Assembly: GCA_002723015.1 (NCBI GenBank)
Contig: PBNG01000035.1
Location: 1 to 10,702, forward strand
DNA: 10,702 bases
DNA from: Roseibacillus sp.
GTDB lineage: Bacteria > Verrucomicrobiota > Verrucomicrobiae > Verrucomicrobiales > Akkermansiaceae
Direction: 5' to 3'
The position numbers were made by a program, and so were the translations under genes. Shown in pieces: positions 6,055 to 10,702 of the stretch; positions within the stretch are counted from its first letter, which is position 1; each line of letters starts with the position of its first letter. The notes under the pieces are model-generated. The model worked only from the letters and a program-made list of their open reading frames with translations. It made no database searches and had not been told where the DNA came from.

Positions 6055-6939
6055 TCAGTGTTTGCGCAGGGTCTGCTCGAGTTGAAGAATGAGGCTCTCG
6101 CGGAGGGCTCTGGCTTCTTGAGCGAGCTGGCGTTGTAACTTCTCATAGAGGCGGGGGCCCGCCGAACTCTCCACCGGAATGGGATTGTAGCCAAATCCGC
6201 TCAGGTCGTAGGGACTCGCCCTCATGTCAATTTCGCGTGCCCGGGTGGCAAGCCGAAAGCATTGCCAGAGAAGGTCACTTGAGACCCATGGAAGCGACTT
6301 TGCTGCCCATTTGTAAAGGTCCATATTCGCGTGAATACAGCCCGGTTGTTCGTTATCTTCCCGTGCCCAGAGATCAGGTTGCAGACGGTTCATCACCTTG
6401 GCCCCGGGTGCAAAGAAACGGAAGGCGTCAAAGTGGCTGCAGCACAGGGGACGGGAACGGACAAGAGTATCGATGTCCTCCCGGGGGAGACGCAGGGGAA
6501 CGGTTTCACCGTGGCGAACTTCGGCCCCATCGTAGAGCATCGCCCATTCATGGAGGCCGTGGCATGAGAAATTCGGAGGTCTCTCCATGGTTGACTGGAG
6601 AATCTGAAGAGAGAACTCCAGTCGCGCGCGGGCCTTGGCACTCAAACGGCTGGGATCTGCAGCGCAAGTTCCTTCCTCAAAGCGATAGTGGGTTTCCCTG
6701 AACATCTGATGGGCCTCCGGACAATCCTCAAGGTGGACGCCAATCCCCGGATGCCAGCGCTCCAGCTGGCCCAGCGAAAGTCGATAATAGGTGTGGAGAA
6801 AGTCATGAACCGGGTGCTTTTCCCCGCGAGCCCTGCGGTCCCGGGTGGGTTGCGTCCACTCCAAAGCATTGGAGCGGTGACTGGTTGCCCTCTGCAGCCA
6901 GTCCTTGGTCCCCAGGGTGAGCTGGGCGAGAGCGCTCAT
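6055..6939 (-). CDS. Conserved protein of the HPVxDFLxTYY family (often labelled '3-methyladenine DNA glycosylase')
   Basis: A 294-residue cytoplasmic-looking protein with no signal peptide. It has several dense conserved-looking blocks: HPVHDFLHTYY (42-52), RWHPGIG (61-67), CHGLHEWAMLY (126-136), CSHFDAFRFFAPGA (167-180), EQPGCIHANMDLYKW (197-211) and REIDMRASPYDLSGFG (224-239). I recall close relatives in Actinobacteria and other phyla that databases name 3-methyladenine DNA glycosylase. The protein shows neither the helix-hairpin-helix GPD motif of AlkA/Tag nor the AAG pattern, so that label seems unsupported. Many His, Cys, Asp and Glu residues fall inside the motifs, which would suit a metal-binding or hydrolytic active site (inference). 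The ATG at 6939 overlaps the esterase TGA by 4 bases (TCAT on the plus strand), implying translational coupling; the lipoprotein gene follows after 7 bases. The function is unknown; that it is a real gene is nearly certain. Confidence 0.75.
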   Translation of the reverse strand: MSALAQLTLGTKDWLQRATSHRSNALEWTQPTRDRRARGEKHPVHDFLHTYYRLSLGQLERWHPGIGVHLEDCPEAHQMFRETHYRFEEGTCAADPSRLSAKARARLEFSLQILQSTMERPPNFSCHGLHEWAMLYDGAEVRHGETVPLRLPREDIDTLVRSRPLCCSHFDAFRFFAPGAKVMNRLQPDLWAREDNEQPGCIHANMDLYKWAAKSLPWVSSDLLWQCFRLATRAREIDMRASPYDLSGFGYNPIPVESSAGPRLYEKLQRQLAQEARALRESLILQLEQTLRKH

Positions 6940-7862
6940 TTTGAATGATGCTTTTCAATTGAAAGCAGTGCCTGAGCAAACTTGTCTCCCAGATCGAGGT
7001 ATCCCGCAGTGTCGTAGTGCCACGGGTCCGAGTTCCCGTAAGAGTCGGTGGAAGTAACGAGAGCTGCCCGGGGGTCCTCTTTCACAAAGGAGGCTTGGGC
7101 CTCACGCACGATGGATCCAAACTTCCATACTTTCCAGTTGGTTATGCGTCCTATCACTACGGGGGTTTTCGTGCCATCCGGCCCTCCCAGATCTTTCCGG
7201 ATGAGATTCATGAGTCCACTGAGGTTGGACTTGTAGCGCCGGGCGACCTCCTCGCTTTCGGCATCGCTCTCGCCCTGCATCCAGAAAATGCCGGAGGGCA
7301 CAAGTGTGTCAGGATCGCCGTCATTATCGAGGTCCCTGTCCGCAAGAGCATTCTTCAACGTGGCCTTGAAGTGATCGTATTGATTGATTCCTGAGCCCTC
7401 TCCCTTACCGCCTTTCCACTCTGGATCCCACGCTCCAAATCGCTTCTGGCTTTTCGCCCTCGAGTCAATCGAGGTGCCACCGCGGGAGTATTTGATGAGG
7501 GCGATATGCGCATCGGGATATTGCTGCTGCAGACTCCGGGCAAGAGTGAGCTCAAGGCCAAAACGGTCCGAGTAAGTGTGCTTCGATCCGTCAGACCTGA
7601 AGTTTCGTCCGTGGCCCGGTTTGAGCCGGAGCCAGGCTCCTCTGCCATCCGGCTTCTGCCCGTCGAGTCCCATGTTTCCATGGAAGATGTAGACATCCTT
7701 GTAATCCTTGCCGCTTTTAATTTCCTCCGGGAGTTCGGAGACTTTTCCATAGCCATCCATGTTCGATTGGCCTCCAAGATAATAGAGCCGGAATTCCTTT
7801 GCGGAGGTAGAAAGAGCCAGTCCAAGGAAAGCGAGCAGGAGGGTCCGGATCTGTTTGTGCAT
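6936..7862 (-). CDS. Secreted SGNH esterase, sialate O-acetylesterase-like
   Basis: A 308-residue exported carbohydrate esterase of the SASA/SGNH type that would remove acetyl groups from sugars or polysaccharides outside the cytoplasm. A Sec signal (MHKQIRTLLLAFLGLALSTSA, 1-21) precedes YLGGQSNMDG with the nucleophile S33. The oxyanion glycines follow in SRGGTSID (126-133), then WMQGESDA (184-191) and the catalytic pair in DPWHYDTAGYLDLG (D279, H282). This order and spacing match the family. Residues 167-175 form DLDNDGDPD, an EF-hand/thrombospondin-like calcium loop just before the WMQGESD block. ATG 7862 was chosen because it begins the signal peptide and follows AGGAGG; an ORF extension to 8021 would overlap the YCII gene by about 100 bases and reads as non-coding. 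Its stop overlaps the start of the next gene by 4 bases. The exact sugar substrate is not predictable. Confidence 0.87.
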   Translation of the reverse strand: MHKQIRTLLLAFLGLALSTSAKEFRLYYLGGQSNMDGYGKVSELPEEIKSGKDYKDVYIFHGNMGLDGQKPDGRGAWLRLKPGHGRNFRSDGSKHTYSDRFGLELTLARSLQQQYPDAHIALIKYSRGGTSIDSRAKSQKRFGAWDPEWKGGKGEGSGINQYDHFKATLKNALADRDLDNDGDPDTLVPSGIFWMQGESDAESEEVARRYKSNLSGLMNLIRKDLGGPDGTKTPVVIGRITNWKVWKFGSIVREAQASFVKEDPRAALVTSTDSYGNSDPWHYDTAGYLDLGDKFAQALLSIEKHHSK

Positions 7863-7865
7863 GAA

Positions 7866-7871
7866 CCTCCT
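7866..7871 (-). promoter_or_regulatory. Strong Shine-Dalgarno AGGAGG close to the esterase start
   Basis: A full AGGAGG on the minus strand ends only 3 bases before the ATG at 7862. The spacing is shorter than usual, but no other in-frame ATG, GTG or TTG lies in the next few codons, so it supports 7862 as the start over the long upstream extension. Confidence 0.55.
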
Positions 7872-7917
7872 GTAGCAGACTAAGTGCGCCTGTCGATCCT
7901 CGCGATGGATCCTTACA

Positions 7918-8220
7918 TCAGAGATCCACCAGTCTTTCGAAGCCGAAGAATGCCTTGCGCCAACGGGTGATCTCGACTCCCTCGAAGAGGCCTGCCGCAG
8001 CAAAAGGGTCGTTTTTGACAAAGTCTTCCGCTTCCGCCCGCGTCTTCACGTCCACGATCAGGATGCCACCGTGCGCATGGGATCCGTCGTCATTAAGCAT
8101 TGCTCCCGCAGCCAGGAGGATCGCCTTATGCTCGTCGAGGTAAGCCTTGTGAGGGGTCTGGTATTGATCTCTCAGATCGTGGTGTCCAGGCTTGTCCCTG
8201 GTGATGATGACGAATGGCAT
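7918..8220 (-). CDS. YCII-family protein (ferredoxin-like fold, YciI-related)
   Basis: A 100-residue cytoplasmic protein of the YCII-related family, which has a dimeric alpha+beta barrel fold similar to muconolactone isomerase. The pattern is typical: MPFVIITRDKPG at the N-terminus, then R..Y...HKAYLDEHKAILLAAGAML with the conserved His (H24), GGILIVDVKTRAEAEDFV, and NDPFAAAGLFEGVEITRW (70-87) with the conserved Asp (D71). The family is widespread and mostly uncharacterised; enzymatic roles have been proposed from the His-Asp pair. It lies between the SnoaL-like gene (65 bases upstream) and the esterase (55 bases downstream) on the same strand, so an operon is possible but not as tight as elsewhere in the run. 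The start ATG at 8220 has no clear ribosome binding site. Length and motifs fit a complete gene. Confidence 0.9.
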   Translation of the reverse strand: MPFVIITRDKPGHHDLRDQYQTPHKAYLDEHKAILLAAGAMLNDDGSHAHGGILIVDVKTRAEAEDFVKNDPFAAAGLFEGVEITRWRKAFFGFERLVDL

Positions 8221-8285
8221 GGGATAATCAGAACCAGTGGGGAGTTCGTCCTAGGGCGAGCTTCGGATGGTCCCGTGGATAGGAG

Positions 8286-8723
8286 TTAAAGCGGCGGATT
8301 TTCGACTCCGATCTGCTCAAAAATACCACGGGGAGCACCTCCGGGAACGGGATCTGGTCGAATTTCACGTAGGCCGTGATCATCTACGAGGTAATAGAAA
8401 AAGTGCTCGGGAATTCTAACTGTTTTACCCGTCGCCCTGTAAGCGGGAAACCCAGGGAAGGCGAGTGTTTCGGTGTGGGTGCCGCCCTGGCGCCACTTCA
8501 CACCGATCGTGCCTCCATCGGTCTGGATCGGGGTGTCATTTTCATAACTCCAGTCTGGGAACCCCCGGTAGAGAGCGCCAAGAAAGGAGAGAATTTCGCT
8601 GGAACCCATGGTGCGGGATGGGGTCACAAACTGGATATCCCCGGCGAAGCTGTCCTTGATCTTGGCAAGGTCGTGGCAACGAAGCCCTTCCATGTAGAGA
8701 GTAAGAGGAGGAGGGATTTCCAT
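8286..8723 (-). CDS. SnoaL-like (NTF2-fold) protein
   Basis: A 145-residue protein of the SnoaL-like polyketide cyclase / ester cyclase branch of the NTF2 fold. Visible family traits are the N-terminal helix with LTLYMEGLRCHDLAKIKDSF (8-26), the FVTPSRTMGSSEILSFLGAL segment, RGFPDWSYE (53-61), VKWRQGGTHT (75-84), the ATGKTVRIPEHFFY block (97-110) and the C-terminal GAPRGIFEQIGV. In the family such proteins catalyse aldol-type ring closure or act as small-molecule isomerases or hydrolases; the substrate here is not known. It has no signal peptide. ATG 8723 was chosen because it lies 8 bases after the dehydrogenase stop and begins the recognisable domain; a longer version from 8777 would overlap the dehydrogenase by 46 bases with no domain content. 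Close spacing argues for co-transcription with the dehydrogenase. Confidence 0.82.
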   Translation of the reverse strand: MEIPPPLTLYMEGLRCHDLAKIKDSFAGDIQFVTPSRTMGSSEILSFLGALYRGFPDWSYENDTPIQTDGGTIGVKWRQGGTHTETLAFPGFPAYRATGKTVRIPEHFFYYLVDDHGLREIRPDPVPGGAPRGIFEQIGVENPPL

Positions 8724-8731
8724 GGCTGCGG

Positions 8732-10702
8732 TTATTTGGGGGGGATTGGCTGCCGGCGCAATTCGGGTTCCGTCCACGGCGAAGTGCGCTTCATGGTTGC
8801 AGACCTGACCGAAGCCACGGCTTCGGTTGTGGTTTCTGTGGCCTTGTTTCCCCAGACAGTGCGGGTGTAGTTCAGGACATCGGCGATTTGCCGGTCCGTC
8901 AGCAGGTCTTCGTGTCCCGGCATCATCCCGTCGTAATGCTTCGCGCCTGCTCTGAGTGGACCCTGGAGCCCTTTTAGGATAATCCGGGTGGGAATGTCCG
9001 CGGGGCCGAGAAGCCTTTCGGATCCTGCGAGGGGCGGGAAGGCCCCGGGGAGGCCCTTTCCGTCGGGTTGGTGGCAGGCCACGCAGGCAAGGTAGACCGT
9101 CTCTCCTCGGAGTGCACTCGGAGAGAGTGATTCGTTTAAGGGAGGAGAGCGAGGAGCGGTCGTGGCCTTGATGATGTTTGTGGCAAGAGCGGAGTCCGAT
9201 TGGAGGGCAAACACGCGCAGTCCGCTAGAGATCACCTCGGGATGTTGTTCAATTCTCTGGAGGGTATTTTCCACAATCCTTCCGAGAAGCTCTCCAAGGT
9301 TCTCTTTCTGTTTCTTTTCAAGGAGCGCTCGCAGAAAACCCTCCGGGTGACGGATGATAGCGAGACGAATGGCATCTGCGAGGTGATTGCTTTGGTCCAG
9401 CGACGGATCCGATAGGACAAGCTGGAGCAGGTCCTTGCCGAGCCGGGGGTCCGGGGCGGCCTCAACCAGCCGGAGGGCGGCTGCTTTTCGGTCCATGGGG
9501 CTTCGCTGGGTATCGCTGGTGCGTTTCAGGTTGAGCTCGATGGTCTCGGTGGGCAGATGGACAATTGGGGGCTGAAGCTGTCGCTTGTTACCGGACGCGC
9601 CCAGACCGAGGCGATAGGCGATAGCCGCGGCCTGGGTCGCATCAATATCTTGGTGGGCGGCAGCGGCCATCAGGTGGAAGCGAACACGGGGAGAGGAGGC
9701 CTCCCTCGAGGCGGCTTCAAGGGCCCTTGGATCGAGTGTGCGGGCCAGAACCCGTTGGGCGGTGAGCCGCCAGAAGAGATTGGGGTGTCTCAAGGCCTCC
9801 CGTGCGCTTTTCTCGGTCCTCAGATCAGGGTAGTCATCGTTGGGTGTTCCTCGTGGGTAAATACGATAAATCCGTCCATGCTCGCGATCACGATCATCAG
9901 AGCGCAGGGCGTTACCTGCTCCCTTTTCAAAGTGATCCCGATAGGGATTATGATTACAGATCGGGTTGTACCAGTCGGCTATCCATACTGCTCCATCCGG
10001 TCCGACTTCGGCTGCGACGGGGGCGGACCAGGCATCAGCCGAAGCATAGAGATTGTGCTCGAATCCTGTTGTTCTGAAGCGATCATCCACCTGGCTGATT
10101 CGGGGGGCAGAGACCAGATGCATGGGGGGCTCGCAGACAAGGACTCTCTGGTTCCACCATGATTCCGGGAAACGGCGGCTGGTGTAGACGGCATGTCCTG
10201 CGGCGGAGGAATGCTTTCCCTTGGGGCTATTCTGGAAGTAATCCGAAGTGATGGGAGCGAGATCTTCGGGTTTGTCGGCACGCGCCACCTTCTGTCCCTT
10301 GCGGCCCACCAGCTCGAAGTAACGATTGGGAATGGAGAGATACCAGCTGGCGTTACCGTTGGCAGTGGAGCCGATGAGGTCACCTTCCTCCGTGAATCCA
10401 AGGCCCCAGGTGTTGTTGCTGGTGTTCTGGATGATCTCGAAGTCTGACCCATCAGGAAGAAATCGAAAGACCGCCTGAGAAGTTTGATGTCGTTTTCCAC
10501 GCACCGTGACGTCGATCCCACTGTAGCCGACAGTCGCATAGATCCATCCGTCGAACCCATGCCTCAGGTTCGAGACACAGGCATGAGTATCACGGAGCCC
10601 GATCCCAGACCACAAAACCTGTCGCCCGTCTGCCTGATCGTCACCATCGGAGTCTTTCAAGAGAACCATGTCTGTGCCATCGGTGGCAATGGCACCCCCG
10701 GG
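8732..10702 (-). CDS. PVC-type membrane-bound dehydrogenase with C-terminal cytochrome c (5' end outside window)
   Basis: The 3' part of a large periplasmic protein; the frame stays open to the window edge, giving 656 visible residues with no N-terminus. The first part matches the Planctomycete/Verrucomicrobium dehydrogenase-like beta propeller: LLKDSDGDDQADGRQVLWSG (14-33), GFDGWIYATVGYSG (49-62), NNTWGLGF and EVGPDGAVWIADWYNP (232-247). From about residue 305 (HPNLFWRLTAQRVLAR) follows a helical, HEAT-like section. The C-terminus is a c-type cytochrome with CVACH (540-544, encoded at 9071-9085) and probable distal ligand Met in GMMPGHEDLLTD (593/594), then IADVLNYTRTVWGN. It probably oxidises a sugar, alcohol or related substrate and passes electrons to its own heme; substrate and cofactor are not established for these families. 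The internal ATG at 10669 is not a start, because the motif continues upstream. The SnoaL-like gene follows 8 bases after its stop. Confidence 0.9.
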   Translation of the reverse strand, partial: PGGAIATDGTDMVLLKDSDGDDQADGRQVLWSGIGLRDTHACVSNLRHGFDGWIYATVGYSGIDVTVRGKRHQTSQAVFRFLPDGSDFEIIQNTSNNTWGLGFTEEGDLIGSTANGNASWYLSIPNRYFELVGRKGQKVARADKPEDLAPITSDYFQNSPKGKHSSAAGHAVYTSRRFPESWWNQRVLVCEPPMHLVSAPRISQVDDRFRTTGFEHNLYASADAWSAPVAAEVGPDGAVWIADWYNPICNHNPYRDHFEKGAGNALRSDDRDREHGRIYRIYPRGTPNDDYPDLRTEKSAREALRHPNLFWRLTAQRVLARTLDPRALEAASREASSPRVRFHLMAAAAHQDIDATQAAAIAYRLGLGASGNKRQLQPPIVHLPTETIELNLKRTSDTQRSPMDRKAAALRLVEAAPDPRLGKDLLQLVLSDPSLDQSNHLADAIRLAIIRHPEGFLRALLEKKQKENLGELLGRIVENTLQRIEQHPEVISSGLRVFALQSDSALATNIIKATTAPRSPPLNESLSPSALRGETVYLACVACHQPDGKGLPGAFPPLAGSERLLGPADIPTRIILKGLQGPLRAGAKHYDGMMPGHEDLLTDRQIADVLNYTRTVWGNKATETTTEAVASVRSATMKRTSPWTEPELRRQPIPPK

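Noticed and set aside
7863..8021. Upstream extension of the esterase frame, adding 53 residues
   Set aside because: It overlaps the YCII gene, puts the signal peptide internally and ignores the AGGAGG just before ATG 7862.
10667..10669. ATG at 10669 as the start of the dehydrogenase gene
   Set aside because: The frame is open to the window edge and the residues before it (GGAIATDGTD) read naturally into the conserved LLKDSDGD block, so the gene is simply cut by the window.

Overview
The window looks like a chromosomal fragment of a member of the Verrucomicrobiota (PVC superphylum), probably a free-living or aquatic heterotroph. The main reasons are a large secreted dehydrogenase-like protein ending in a cytochrome c domain with the look of the 'PVC-type heme-binding' families, a Tat-exported sugar phosphate isomerase/epimerase-like protein, a secreted SGNH (sialate O-acetylesterase-like) esterase and a small anti-sigma-like membrane protein. 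Taxonomy is inferred from protein style only. No tRNA, rRNA, CRISPR array, insertion sequence or phage gene was seen, and no gap between genes exceeds 200 bases.

Layout. Left part (52-3948): aat (leucyl/phenylalanyl-tRNA-protein transferase, +) converges on a phosphoglycolate-phosphatase-like HAD gene (-), with an 80-base tail-to-tail overlap. Upstream of the phosphatase on the same strand lie a small single-pass membrane protein and a Tat-exported TIM-barrel isomerase. A divergent intergenic region of 183 bases (2670-2852) separates these from a PduO-type cob(I)alamin adenosyltransferase and a secreted thioredoxin-fold-like protein (both +).

Right part (4015-10702): every gene is on the minus strand. 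Reading in the direction of transcription: the 3' part of a PVC dehydrogenase/cytochrome c (its 5' end lies beyond the window), a SnoaL-like protein 8 bases later, a YCII-family protein, a secreted SGNH esterase, a conserved protein of unknown function whose start overlaps the esterase stop by 4 bases, a putative lipoprotein 7 bases later, and finally purB (adenylosuccinate lyase of the actinobacterial-looking subtype). Tight spacing suggests at least two transcriptional sub-units: dehydrogenase-SnoaL (perhaps with YCII) and esterase-conserved protein-lipoprotein.

Functionally the window mixes housekeeping genes (aat, gph, purB, cobalamin adenosylation) with periplasmic carbohydrate or organic-acid catabolism typical of the group. 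I see no clear defence or mobile system. The least understood pieces are the esterase/unknown/lipoprotein trio and the dehydrogenase-SnoaL-YCII run.
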